Source of the DNA: Candidatus Ornithospirochaeta avicola
GTDB taxonomy: Bacteria; Spirochaetota; Spirochaetia; Sphaerochaetales; Sphaerochaetaceae
DNA length: 64,000 bases
Direction of reading: 5' to 3'
NCBI GenBank assembly: GCA_019113245.1
Contig: DXHU01000015.1
Coordinates: 62,001-126,000, forward strand
Shown here piece by piece: positions 1 to 8,657 of this stretch. Position numbers and translations under genes: made by a program. The notes beneath the pieces were generated by a model. That model was not told the DNA's origin. It saw only the letters and a list, made by a program, of their open reading frames with translations, and searched no databases. How positions within the stretch are numbered: the stretch's first letter is position 1; each line of letters starts with the position of its first letter.

Positions 1-207
1 GTCGACATCGAACATGTTGAGGATTATGAGGTCTGCACCAAGAGATGCGGCAAGCTCCGCATTCGAAATATCAACAAGCATCGGCATGGCAATGCCTATT
101 GTCTCACAGGCAAGAGTTCTTCCTTCTGCCTGAGAAAGCGCATAATAAAGCTCCTCTGCACTTAATGAAATAAGTTCAGAAGGCATCAAATCAAGAATTC
201 TTTTCAT
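1..207 (-). CDS. DUF7916-like / PEP-phosphonomutase-like protein, C-terminus cut by window edge
   Basis: The first 69 codons are present and the rest lies outside the window. The start at 207 is preceded by an AGAGG ribosome-binding site. The peptide runs MKRILDLMPSELI..., then EGRTLACETIG and NAELAASLGADLIILNMFDV. From memory this resembles a TIM-barrel-like family of unknown function (DUF7916, often labelled PEP phosphonomutase). The gene is last in a minus-strand run behind a transporter, an oxoprolinase-like ATPase and a HExxH protein, so it is probably part of the same catabolic module. The family call is tentative and no reaction can be assigned. Confidence 0.5.
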   Translation of the reverse strand, partial: MKRILDLMPSELISLSAEELYYALSQAEGRTLACETIGIAMPMLVDISNAELAASLGADLIILNMFDVD

Positions 208-230
208 AGTTCACCTCTCCATAGATTTTA

Positions 231-893
231 TCATATGGAGAGATTTTTAAGAATTTCCTCGTAACCTGTTATCTCATTAAAAAGCTTTTCCGCAACATCT
301 TCCTGGTAGTTATAGTACGCAATTATATCCAGGATGTACGGAGAATATTCAAATCCGGTAAGGAATTTTGCAAAATACATCGCTTCAAGCTCAGAAAGGC
401 ATCTTAAAGTGCTCTTTGTCTCAAAACGAAAAAAACGGAAATTTGTGACCTTTGTCTTACGGGAGAATATCTGGCTGTCCTTTTCTTCCACAAAATGGAA
501 AAGCTCATGCGAGAGAATCAGGGACTCAAGACTTTTTCTGTCAAAAGCAGATGAAAGATATTCATCACTAAATATCCTGTCAAGTGGCTCATTCATTATC
601 TCGATTTTATCTGGAGGAGTGAAAAGCGCGAAAAGGAGACCATTGCGGCCCATCTCGTTATCGGATTTCGTGACAGAAAGAGAGAAACTCTGGGCAATCT
701 CCCAAGGGTCAGAAGAGACAGACTCTCTTATCTTTCTAGCCTGCATTTCAGCGTCTTCAATGGCCGCTAAAGAAAGGCTGACCTGATCGCTCAGGCCAAC
801 CTTATCCTTAAGGACATCGCGTGAGAACGCATAGAGTCCCCACGCTGCATCAGATACACCTTTAAGGTGATTGAGAGTATTTTTTATGTCCAT
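231..893 (-). CDS. Hypothetical protein with HExxH zinc-peptidase-like motif
   Basis: A 220-residue soluble protein. Its ATG overlaps the TGA of the upstream oxoprolinase-like gene (TGATG), so the two are translationally coupled. Residues 129-133 read HELFH, a canonical HExxH zinc-binding motif. About 35 residues later comes a helix with glutamates near 168 and 170 (SELEAMYFAKFL), which could supply a third ligand as in gluzincin or ImmA/IrrE-like folds. There is no signal peptide or membrane segment. I do not recognise the family. A cytoplasmic metallopeptidase is the best reading, but one motif is thin evidence. Confidence 0.5.
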   Translation of the reverse strand: MDIKNTLNHLKGVSDAAWGLYAFSRDVLKDKVGLSDQVSLSLAAIEDAEMQARKIRESVSSDPWEIAQSFSLSVTKSDNEMGRNGLLFALFTPPDKIEIMNEPLDRIFSDEYLSSAFDRKSLESLILSHELFHFVEEKDSQIFSRKTKVTNFRFFRFETKSTLRCLSELEAMYFAKFLTGFEYSPYILDIIAYYNYQEDVAEKLFNEITGYEEILKNLSI

Positions 894-3022
894 CAGCTCT
901 GCTTTACGTTTGCTGCAACCATGATGATTTCATCATCATCGTTCATGTCAGAGACCTCGAGGTCTGTCAAAAGCTGGAGCTGGGAGAACTCTGTTGCGCT
1001 GAAGTCCATCAGACGTGCACCAAGGCAGAAGTAATAATCAGGGCGCTGGATAAGCTCTGTTCTGTAAACAGCCATATCCTCCCAGAGTTTCTCCATTGAT
1101 GCAATATAGTCTTTTGCTTTGACCATTACACACTGGCCTCTTCCGCGCTGTACCTTGATAAAGCCCTTCTTGTCTATGATTCTTATAGCACCAGGCTGAC
1201 CGTTTGATGTTATTTCACCAAATACATAGAAGAACTTTGTCTTTGCAAGAAGCTCAACCTTATCAACTGTCAGGCGCATGTCTTCAGCAGCAAGCTCCTT
1301 TGCCTCTTCTTCAGTGCATTCGCTCTGAAGATCCGCTGTCTTGACTTCTGTTGCACCTGTTGCGATTGCAGTCACCTTTGATGTCTGAGGATCGATTTCA
1401 ACATGGACCTCGACACTCTCTGGAGTTGCACCGCTCTCAATTGCCTTGTTTGTAGCTTCCTGCTTGATTGCCTTGATGTCTTCCTTGCTCGGGCTCGGAA
1501 TGATTCTCTCAACAACATCTCTGACCATTGCAAGAGCAACACCGATTGAGGAAATGACCTCAGCATTCTCAGGAATTGAGTATTTGACACCCATCTTGTT
1601 GCTGAAGTAGATGATGAGGGAAGCAGCTCCGCCTCCGACTCCTACAAGAGAAATCTGGTCTTTCTCAAGCTTATACTTCTCTGCAAGATCGAGGATGACC
1701 GGCTCAATCTTCGCATATGCGCGCTCCATAATCTGTGTTGCGATATCCTCAACTGTTGTTCCGCAGTAATCTGCAAGAGCCTGCATTGCCTTCTTTGCAG
1801 CCTCGACATTTCCGTAAGAGAAGTGCTCTGGCTTTACAAGTCCGAGTACGTTTGCAGCACAGCTGTTTGTGATAGTAACAGCAGAACCATCCTCAAGGCG
1901 GATTCTTACATAGTCATCAGGATCGCCCGGCTTTGGTGAGAAGAACTCCACCTTTGGTCCTTTGATCTTCTCCGGATCTGTGAATACTGCATAATCAAGA
2001 CCGGCAATATGTGCGCTTCTCGGACCTACATCCACTACTCCGCTCTTGTTTGCCCTTACCATTGATCCTCCGGCAACACCGAGAACACGGACATCAAGAG
2101 AAGAAATATAAGTTGCATGTCCTCCGACAATTGAATAGTCAATTGCAGGACGGCCATTCTTGATTACTCCGATATTTGTTGTTGTGCCGCCTACTTCAAA
2201 GTAAACACCGTTGCTTGCTCTCAGATACATGAGAGAACCCATGACTGATGCAGCAGGTCCGGAAAGCATTGTAAGGACTGGGCGCTTCTTCATCTCAGAA
2301 ATTTCCATGACTCCGCCGTCTCCTCTCATGATCATAAGAGGAACTGTTACACCAGCTTCCCTTACTGATGCTTCTGTGCTGTTTGCTGTATCGAGCATCT
2401 TAGGAAGGATTGATGCATTGATTGCAGCTGTTCTTGTTCTTCTTGTAAGACCATAGAGTTTTGTGATGTCGCTGGCCATGGTTGTAGGAAGATTTCTCTT
2501 TGTAGCTGCTTCATATACAAGTTTCTCAGGCTCTCCGTTATCTACACCGAATGCCATTGATGATACAATGACCTGTGCTCCGTCAGCCTGTAATTTATCG
2601 AGTGATTTCTCAACATCGTCATCTGTCATCTTCTTTGTTGAAAGGAAGTCATTGACAATGCTGATTTTCTTGCTGTTTCCAAGATCAATATCTGCTAGTT
2701 TTGTCTGGCGCTTTGCAAGGAATGACTCCAAGCCTCCCTTTGCCATGCCGAGGACTCCGACTTTTGCAACGTCTCCTTCAATGAGGGCGTTTGTTGCCTG
2801 TGTTGTGGAATGTGCTACGAAAATAACATCCTCAGGCTTGATGTTGTTTTCCTTAAGACAGTTTTCAAATGATTTGACGACTCCGGCTGCTACACCGCGC
2901 TTGTCATCATGTGTTGTCTTGACTGAAGATTTTCCGATAATCTCATGTGTTTCGTTATCGATTGCGACTGCTTTTGTGTGGGTTCCACCTACGTCTATAC
3001 CCATTCTGACACTTCTTGCCAT
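893..3022 (-). CDS. Hydantoinase/oxoprolinase-type (HyuA-like) ASKHA-fold protein
   Basis: A 709-residue protein. The start at 3022 has AGGAG six bases upstream. The N-terminus carries GIDVGGTHTKAVAID, the phosphate-1 loop of the actin/hexokinase ATPase fold, followed by HSTTQATNALIEG and later LSGPAASVMG and GGTTTNIGVI, all typical of HyuA/oxoprolinase subunits. About 200 extra C-terminal residues form an unassigned region. Family members hydrolyse cyclic amides such as hydantoins or 5-oxoproline using ATP, usually with a HyuB partner. No HyuB is visible here, so the substrate is unknown. The adjacent transporter probably brings in the substrate. Confidence 0.75.
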   Translation of the reverse strand: MARSVRMGIDVGGTHTKAVAIDNETHEIIGKSSVKTTHDDKRGVAAGVVKSFENCLKENNIKPEDVIFVAHSTTQATNALIEGDVAKVGVLGMAKGGLESFLAKRQTKLADIDLGNSKKISIVNDFLSTKKMTDDDVEKSLDKLQADGAQVIVSSMAFGVDNGEPEKLVYEAATKRNLPTTMASDITKLYGLTRRTRTAAINASILPKMLDTANSTEASVREAGVTVPLMIMRGDGGVMEISEMKKRPVLTMLSGPAASVMGSLMYLRASNGVYFEVGGTTTNIGVIKNGRPAIDYSIVGGHATYISSLDVRVLGVAGGSMVRANKSGVVDVGPRSAHIAGLDYAVFTDPEKIKGPKVEFFSPKPGDPDDYVRIRLEDGSAVTITNSCAANVLGLVKPEHFSYGNVEAAKKAMQALADYCGTTVEDIATQIMERAYAKIEPVILDLAEKYKLEKDQISLVGVGGGAASLIIYFSNKMGVKYSIPENAEVISSIGVALAMVRDVVERIIPSPSKEDIKAIKQEATNKAIESGATPESVEVHVEIDPQTSKVTAIATGATEVKTADLQSECTEEEAKELAAEDMRLTVDKVELLAKTKFFYVFGEITSNGQPGAIRIIDKKGFIKVQRGRGQCVMVKAKDYIASMEKLWEDMAVYRTELIQRPDYYFCLGARLMDFSATEFSQLQLLTDLEVSDMNDDDEIIMVAANVKQS

Positions 3023-3055
3023 AAGAGACTCCTGTTTTTAAATAAAGACCAAGAG

Positions 3056-3075
3056 GGGACGTTTACGCGTCCCCT
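3056..3075 (-). terminator. Intercistronic hairpin between transporter and oxoprolinase-like gene
   Basis: GGGGACG and CGTCCCC pair around a 6-base loop. On the minus strand the following tract is only moderately T-rich (TCTTGGTCTTTATT), so it may act as a partial terminator or protect the transporter mRNA 3' end rather than stop all transcription. Confidence 0.5.
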
Positions 3076-3098
3076 TTAATAGATTGATATTCAGGCAA

Positions 3099-4487
3099 TT
3101 AAGCCATGATAAGTGTTCCGGATACATACATGAAGTATACGATGACACACATAACAAGACCGATAATCCAGCCTGTAGGAATGCTCATCTTCATGTAGTC
3201 CTTTGTAGAAACCTTTGTATAACCGAAGCCCCATGCAACCCAGCTCTGTGTGATGTCAAGATGCTGCGGTGCGATTGTTGTGATAGCAAAGAGAGGATAG
3301 AGGAATCCAATCATTGTTGCTGCCGGTGTTGCAGAAGCATTGAATACTGCTACAACAACAGCGAGGATAGCTGTACCGCATCCTACGAGGTTCATTGGTC
3401 CGCGGAAGAAGCCGAGAACAGTGAGAACACCGAACATGATAGCAAGTACGATTGGTGTTGTCGGGATGATTCCACCAAGGATTGCTGTGAAGTACGGGGA
3501 TGCGAATGTTGCTGCGTTGTTGAACATAGCAAGTGTGAGAAGGAAGCCGACCATTGGAGCAATGTCGATTGTTCCGTCTGTGAAGAGCTTTGCAAAGAGG
3601 CGGCAGATTTCCTTATAACCACCGCGGAGCTTTCCTGTTGTAAGGAGTGCGTATACGCCAGCTACGATGAAGCCCGGGATGATTGGGAAGTTGATTGTTA
3701 CAACGCCGATGACCGGAAGGATAACTGCAATCCATGAATACCATGGAGCATTGTCTGCTGCGCCCTGAGGAGCTGTTGCTGCCCATGCATGGCTGTTCTT
3801 CTTCTTTGAGAGGAAGAGGAAGCTTACAACGAGAACTACAACAAGGGATACGACCATTGCAATGAGACCTACGCGGAAATAATCCTGGTAGATGTAGTCA
3901 GCTGCTTCTGGAACGAATCCTGCAAAGATTCCCTGATACTGTGCGAAGTTGACAATATTTCCAAAAATACCAGCCATGATTGAACCCATGAAGCTAAACA
4001 TTGCAACAGGTGCAGGAATACCGAGAGAAAGGAGAATCGGGAGAACGATAACTGCAATTGAGATAACCGGTCCGATACCTGTCATTGACATGAAGATGAC
4101 TGCTGTAACGATACAAAGAAGTGTCATTGTGATTTTTGGCTTGTCTCCACCAAGCTCAACAACCTTTCTGATAAGTGTTGCAGCAATACCTGTGTCAACA
4201 AGTACTCTTCCGAAGAATGCTCCAAAGAAGACGTTTACGAGAATGGATGATGAGTATGATGCAGGGCCATCTGCAAATACATACTTGATAGCATCCATTA
4301 TTCCGCCTTCACCCATGTGAGCAATAACCTGTTCGTTTGGAACAAATGCGTTACCGATGAGAGAGAGCACTGTCCAGAGTGTTGCCATCAGGAAGAATCC
4401 GACCATCAGGTTAAGTCCCTTGACACAATAAAGGACCATACCGATGAAGGATGCAATCATGATGATACCGAAAATAATTTCGACCAT
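3099..4487 (-). CDS. CitMHS/GntP-like secondary transporter
   Basis: About 462 residues with roughly 11-12 hydrophobic segments across the whole length, so an inner-membrane transporter. The segment MTGIGPVISIAVIVLPILL and the overall pattern resemble citrate/gluconate-type proton symporters. The open frame extends to a TTG at 4499, but a GGAGG motif five bases before the ATG at 4487 makes MVEIIFG... the likely start. It is the first gene of the module and sits downstream of a palindromic operator. The substrate is probably a small carboxylate or cyclic amide handled by the next gene. That is inferred from context only. Confidence 0.7.
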   Translation of the reverse strand: MVEIIFGIIMIASFIGMVLYCVKGLNLMVGFFLMATLWTVLSLIGNAFVPNEQVIAHMGEGGIMDAIKYVFADGPASYSSSILVNVFFGAFFGRVLVDTGIAATLIRKVVELGGDKPKITMTLLCIVTAVIFMSMTGIGPVISIAVIVLPILLSLGIPAPVAMFSFMGSIMAGIFGNIVNFAQYQGIFAGFVPEAADYIYQDYFRVGLIAMVVSLVVVLVVSFLFLSKKKNSHAWAATAPQGAADNAPWYSWIAVILPVIGVVTINFPIIPGFIVAGVYALLTTGKLRGGYKEICRLFAKLFTDGTIDIAPMVGFLLTLAMFNNAATFASPYFTAILGGIIPTTPIVLAIMFGVLTVLGFFRGPMNLVGCGTAILAVVVAVFNASATPAATMIGFLYPLFAITTIAPQHLDITQSWVAWGFGYTKVSTKDYMKMSIPTGWIIGLVMCVIVYFMYVSGTLIMA

Positions 4488-4546
4488 TTTACCCTCCAAT
4501 AAGTGTAAAAGCGGGGCATACCACCCCAGTAGTGTAAATAAGATAA

Positions 4547-4563
4547 ATTTGTTTAGAACAAAT
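4547..4563. promoter_or_regulatory. Perfect palindrome, probable operator
   Basis: ATTTGTT-TAG-AACAAAT is a perfect 7+3+7 inverted repeat about 60 bp upstream of the transporter start, overlapping the A/T-rich promoter region. It is a good candidate site for the GntR regulator encoded just upstream. A second inverted repeat, ATGATG-AAAAA-CATCAT, lies at 4637-4653. Confidence 0.45.
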
Positions 4564-4774
4564 ATATTAGTATCGTATCACACAAAATATAAGCTGTACA
4601 GAAAAAAATAAAGGCTTTGTCGCATTTTTTTGATCTATGATGAAAAACATCATTAAATACTTCTTGAATCAAGGTTTAAATAGTAATAAAACCCCGGATA
4701 AAACGCTGTTTTGCTCTTTATGGCCAAAGAATCAGAAAGTCTTTAAGATGACAGAACATGGCAAGAAATTACAA

Positions 4775-5431
4775 TTATTCGAGGAAAGCAGGGAAAAGCT
4801 CTGTTATGATGCCGTAGGTGCTGTCACATTTGACAAGATGGTTCTTCAGCAGGCTTCGGGCGGAACTCACATCATCCGTCTCCAGTGCCCTGAGAATGTT
4901 TATATGATCTGTTATCACGCCCTCCGCAATTCCTTCTGCATTGAGAGAAAGAAGGCGCAGGCGGGAATAGTTGGGGCTGTTTTCCTCAATCACCTTGAAA
5001 AGAGATAGCATCGATGCAGAACTGAAGAATATGGAATGAAAGAGATTGTCCAGATCAAACAGCTTCTGGTTATCCCCCTCTGCCATCGCCTCAGCCTGAC
5101 GGGCGATAATGGAATCTAGCTCTATCAAATCAGCTGTGCTCTTCTTGTCAAGGAAAATATCGAAAACACCGGACTCGAGGGTCTCACGCAAAAAGCGTTC
5201 AGTTGCCACACGGCCCCTTTTTATCCTGGTCACCTGGATTTCCTTCTGGGGCTTTATCTCAATCAGGCCTTCCCTTTCAAGTCTTATCAGGGCTTCTCTT
5301 GTGGGCGTTATTCCGAGGGCAAGAGAAATCGCTGTCTCCCTTGTAGATATTACAGTGCCGGGAGCAAGAGAGAGCGACAGTATTCTTTCTTTGAGTATGC
5401 TGTAAGCTTTATCCTGTGCTGTTTCTCTCAA
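4775..5431 (-). CDS. GntR-family regulator, FadR/FCD subgroup
   Basis: A 218-residue protein. The winged helix (residues about 8-70) contains PGTVISTRETAISLALGITPTREALIRLEREGL, the classical GntR DNA-reading helix. The C-terminal all-helical FCD domain has the expected ligand pattern (LDNLFH, DHINIL, LKNHLVK), whose Asp and His residues normally bind a metal next to a carboxylate effector. The ATG overlaps the stop of the receiver-AraC gene by four bases. It probably controls the divergent-in-function but same-strand transporter/oxoprolinase operon starting 290 bp downstream. Confidence 0.88.
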   Translation of the reverse strand: MRETAQDKAYSILKERILSLSLAPGTVISTRETAISLALGITPTREALIRLEREGLIEIKPQKEIQVTRIKRGRVATERFLRETLESGVFDIFLDKKSTADLIELDSIIARQAEAMAEGDNQKLFDLDNLFHSIFFSSASMLSLFKVIEENSPNYSRLRLLSLNAEGIAEGVITDHINILRALETDDVSSARSLLKNHLVKCDSTYGIITELFPAFLE

Positions 5432-6798
5432 GCCAAGACCCCCTCTGAACGGAATTTTCTTGGAGTGAGTCCCTTTATTTTCTTGAAAGTGTTTACAAAA
5501 TACGATGAATCATAGAATCCTGTTGAGCGTGCAACAGCAGATACAGGCATATTGGAAGAAAGGAGCAGCTCGCTTGCCTTTTTTATTCTGTATTCCACCA
5601 GATACTGCGAGAAGCTTATACCGAATGTTCTGGCAAAGAGCTTTGAGAAATATGTGGTGCTGTAACCCATCTTCTGAGCTATCTCATCCAGCGATATTTC
5701 TCTGTCATAGTTCTGCTCTATATATTGCTCCACCTCAGTCTTGAGATTTCCGCTAATGGCCCTAGCCCCGCATTTTTCTCTCTTTTCGTGCTCTTTTGCC
5801 ATTCTGGCGCACTCAAACGATGCATCATAAAGGGCTGGAAAAGAATCAGAACACTGGATCTTGCGTAGCGGCAGAGAGAGATTAAGGGATGACAGCACAT
5901 TCAGTATTATGAGTTTTGTAAAAAGGAATGATGATGAGATGAAAGAGAGGAATGAAAAGACAGTATCAAGAGAAGAGAGGATGCTCTTTTTCTGCCTCAT
6001 ATAAAGCCCTATTTCCTCTTCGAGCGTTCCTGGCTCCTCCTCCCTCTTCTTGGAAAACGGGTTCTGGCTCAGATTAGAATACGCGATGAATGCCGCGCTC
6101 TGGCACTGGCTCTCTTTTTCAAATATCGGAGAGAATGCAAGCACAGAAGCCTTCCTTACTTCTTCATCAAGATTTACATAGACATTCTTTATATCAGAGG
6201 AAGTGAAGTCAGCAAAGAGAAACACCACATTGTCCTTATCCTCATAGGAGAAAGCGCCATCAAGAGCAAGAAACTTCTCAATGAAAATATGCCTGTACTC
6301 CTCAGACTTTACCTCAGCCATCATTATCATGGCTTTTGAAAAGCTGATTTTCCCGCTTCCGTTGCGCAGAAGATGGAAAAGATTCTGGCTTGCCATGTCG
6401 TTTTCAAACTGGCCCCTATGTATGCTGACGCCCTTTCTGTCAAACACTTTTGACAGGCACATTTCAAGACTGATGAGGCTGTATGGCTTTAAAATGTAGT
6501 TTATCCCTGATCTTGCCAAGGCAACAGAAAGGTATGCATAGTCCTTTACAGGGACCAGATAGATTACCCTTGTATCAGGACTAACCTTGTTTATTGAAGC
6601 CTCAAGAAGGAAGTTCGACATCTCAAGCATGTCTATATCCATGAAAACAAGGCTTTCTTTGTTTTTTTTCAGCTCAGAAAGAAGCTGCTGAGACGAAGAG
6701 ATGCAGACATAAGAGAAATCCAGCTCAAGCTGGGAAAATGCCTTTATAAGATCTTCTTTATCTTTTTCCTCTTTGAGGTATATCGCGATATCCTTCAT
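5428..6798 (-). CDS. Receiver-domain AraC-family response regulator
   Basis: A 456-residue protein. Residues 1-125 form a receiver-like domain with the phosphoacceptor Asp54 (VFMDIDML) and the conserved Lys104 (YILKPY). The N-terminal acidic pair that normally binds magnesium is not obvious (IAIYLKEEKDKED). The final 100 residues form an AraC double helix-turn-helix (LDEIAQKMGYSTTYFSKLFARTFG and ...FKKIKGLTPRKFR). The middle is unassigned. This layout matches YesN-type regulators, which usually pair with a histidine kinase and a sugar transporter. No kinase is in the window. It is cotranscribed with the GntR gene. Confidence 0.85.
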   Translation of the reverse strand: MKDIAIYLKEEKDKEDLIKAFSQLELDFSYVCISSSQQLLSELKKNKESLVFMDIDMLEMSNFLLEASINKVSPDTRVIYLVPVKDYAYLSVALARSGINYILKPYSLISLEMCLSKVFDRKGVSIHRGQFENDMASQNLFHLLRNGSGKISFSKAMIMMAEVKSEEYRHIFIEKFLALDGAFSYEDKDNVVFLFADFTSSDIKNVYVNLDEEVRKASVLAFSPIFEKESQCQSAAFIAYSNLSQNPFSKKREEEPGTLEEEIGLYMRQKKSILSSLDTVFSFLSFISSSFLFTKLIILNVLSSLNLSLPLRKIQCSDSFPALYDASFECARMAKEHEKREKCGARAISGNLKTEVEQYIEQNYDREISLDEIAQKMGYSTTYFSKLFARTFGISFSQYLVEYRIKKASELLLSSNMPVSAVARSTGFYDSSYFVNTFKKIKGLTPRKFRSEGVLA

Positions 6799-6876
6799 TT
6801 CTCTCTAGAAATAAGATACCACATATTCCGGGAAATATTAAGAAATAATGTCATGATTTTACAATTTCCGGTTTTC

Positions 6877-7848
6877 TCAAAGGCACCGTCCAATCAGGAG
6901 TCCCATGCATTCTGCTTTAGGAAGCATTCTTTTTCTTCTGCCGCTTGCTGTGTAATAGAGGTAGAATGAATCATCTTCAGCAACATATATAAGACAGCTG
7001 CTTGTAATAGCGATATTAGCCCATGGAGTATCAGGGAGGAAGAAAAGAGGGCGGACAAATGAAAATTCATTGCCGTCCCTGCTTATAAATAAAAGCAGAG
7101 CTGAGCGGCTTCTTTTCTCTTTCTTGTCGAAATACTGGCTTGCAGCTATGAGAATAAGGGCATCTGAGCAAGGATAGACAAAGCAGTGCCCTACAGCAAG
7201 ATTCATGTAAGCAGAATCCGGAGCAATTGAAAGAACAGGCTGGGCATTGACTTTATATGGGCCTTCTATGAACTGGCTTTCTGCATACATGAGAACACTC
7301 GACACCTTTACCTTGCTGTCAAAAAGACACACATCGCCTGCTCCGAAATAAATCCTGTATCTGCCGTTCCAGGGGACAATATGAGCTCCATATATTCTGC
7401 TTGGCCTCTGCCTGAATGATGCCTGGCTTATCTTCTTTGCATCAAGCACCACAGACTCTTCAGTCCATTTATCCAGATCGCTGCTTTGTGAAAGATATAT
7501 CTTCGATCCTCTTTTGGTGACATCCTTTGTCTTCCGGCTCTCCATCTGGCGGTCATGAGACTCGCTGAGCATATAGTATACACCCCCTTCTCTGTAAAGC
7601 TGGGGAGAATGTGTATAGGGAGAAAAGAAGTCCTTCTTCTTCCACTCAAGGGCTGTTGTGGATGTATAGTGGTTAAGGAAGAAAAAAGATGAAGTGAACA
7701 TATGATAGCTTCCATCCGGAGAATCCTCAGGAAGGACTATTGAAGGATATCTCATCCTGGAAAAGAAAAGCCTGTCAGAAAAAAGCTCATTTTCATTTAA
7801 AGAATACCAGGATGCACCAAGGATTTTGTCACTGGAGACGTATCTCAA
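6877..7848 (-). CDS. Five-bladed beta-propeller glycosidase-like protein (GH43/GH130-like)
   Basis: A 323-residue protein with no signal peptide, so probably cytoplasmic. Blade-like repeats are visible: MRYPSIVLPEDSPDGSYHMF, HSPQLYREGGVYYMLSES, IYGAHIVPWNGRYRIYFGAG and SFYLYYTASGRRK. These resemble the five-bladed propellers of GH43, GH32 and GH130 enzymes. I cannot place the catalytic acids confidently, and the protein may be a divergent or non-catalytic member. It is the last gene of the nif3-lspA operon and overlaps the preceding gene by four bases. Confidence 0.5.
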   Translation of the reverse strand: MRYVSSDKILGASWYSLNENELFSDRLFFSRMRYPSIVLPEDSPDGSYHMFTSSFFFLNHYTSTTALEWKKKDFFSPYTHSPQLYREGGVYYMLSESHDRQMESRKTKDVTKRGSKIYLSQSSDLDKWTEESVVLDAKKISQASFRQRPSRIYGAHIVPWNGRYRIYFGAGDVCLFDSKVKVSSVLMYAESQFIEGPYKVNAQPVLSIAPDSAYMNLAVGHCFVYPCSDALILIAASQYFDKKEKRSRSALLLFISRDGNEFSFVRPLFFLPDTPWANIAITSSCLIYVAEDDSFYLYYTASGRRKRMLPKAECMGLLIGRCL

Positions 7849-8156
7849 CTCTGTTCCTCTTCTCTATTTTTTACCTTTCTGCTCTTTTTTCTGAATATCG
7901 GCTCCATCTTGTCTTCCAGTTTGAATTTATCAAGGGCAAATGCCACAAGACGGTTATATATGAAGAACGACCCCAGAAGGGCAAATACAAGCACCAGAAT
8001 CAGCCCCAAGGACATAACAGTCTGGCTTTCAGGGAAAATCCTGAGAAGAAGAGCCCATACAAGAACACCGACAAGAGCACATACTATCATCAGGATTATG
8101 TTCACAAGTGTGGCCACAACCATGAAAATCCATGTATTTCTTTTTTTATTGTCCAT
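7845..8156 (-). CDS. Small membrane protein of unknown function
   Basis: A 103-residue protein with two or three hydrophobic helices (residues about 10-37 and 43-65), then a basic, charged tail (FRKKSRKVKNREEEQS). It starts at 8156, directly after the lspA stop, and overlaps the next gene by four bases. I do not recognise the family. Confidence 0.65.
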   Translation of the reverse strand: MDNKKRNTWIFMVVATLVNIILMIVCALVGVLVWALLLRIFPESQTVMSLGLILVLVFALLGSFFIYNRLVAFALDKFKLEDKMEPIFRKKSRKVKNREEEQS

Positions 8157-8657
8157 TCAGTTTTTGTTCTCCTTTTTCTTGAAAAAGAATGTTATGAATA
8201 AAAGTATAACAGAAATCACAACAGATGCATCTGCTATGTTGTATGTAGGAAATCTATCCATACCGAAAAGCCCGTAGTTGTTTGTGCTTATGAAGTCAAC
8301 AACGCTCATATGACGGAAAATCCTGTCAATCAGGTTGCCCAGACCTCCACCAAGCAGAAGAGAAAGAAGAGTCCTCTGAAAATATGAGATATCCTTTTCC
8401 CTGACCATGAACAGTGCAACGAAAGTCAGAACAGCAAGAGGAAGGATTATGAAAAGAGCGACTTTGACCAGCGGGTCAAAAGAGGAGCCAAGAGAAAATG
8501 CCACAGCGTCATTTCTGACATGCACTATTCTCAGAAAGTCACCAAAGAGTGAGTATTTGGTTGTCCCAATTGGAATGAAAATGTCGACCAGAATCTTAGT
8601 TGTCTGGTCTAACAATATCACAATAAGCGCAGGAATAAACAGTTTTATGTTCTTCAT
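8157..8657 (-). CDS. lspA: Lipoprotein signal peptidase II
   Basis: A 166-residue polytopic inner-membrane aspartic protease that cleaves prolipoproteins before the lipidated cysteine. The family signatures are present: LDQTTKILVD near the N-terminus, VRNDAVAFSLG, GGGLGNLIDRIF, and the catalytic aspartates in VVDFIS and YNIADASVV. The usual NxGAaFG element reads NDAVAFSLG, a mild variation. It overlaps the nif3-like gene by four bases. Substrates in the window include the BMP-type lipoprotein and the small lipoprotein at 41.4 kb. Confidence 0.95.
   Translation of the reverse strand: MKNIKLFIPALIVILLDQTTKILVDIFIPIGTTKYSLFGDFLRIVHVRNDAVAFSLGSSFDPLVKVALFIILPLAVLTFVALFMVREKDISYFQRTLLSLLLGGGLGNLIDRIFRHMSVVDFISTNNYGLFGMDRFPTYNIADASVVISVILLFITFFFKKKENKN

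Noticed and set aside
3340..3618. Long open frames opposite the transporter and many other genes
   Set aside because: They are shadows on the opposite strand of clear genes and have no ribosome-binding sites or recognisable domains.
4487..4499. TTG start for the transporter at 4499
   Set aside because: The TTG belongs to the GGAGG ribosome-binding site of the ATG at 4487.
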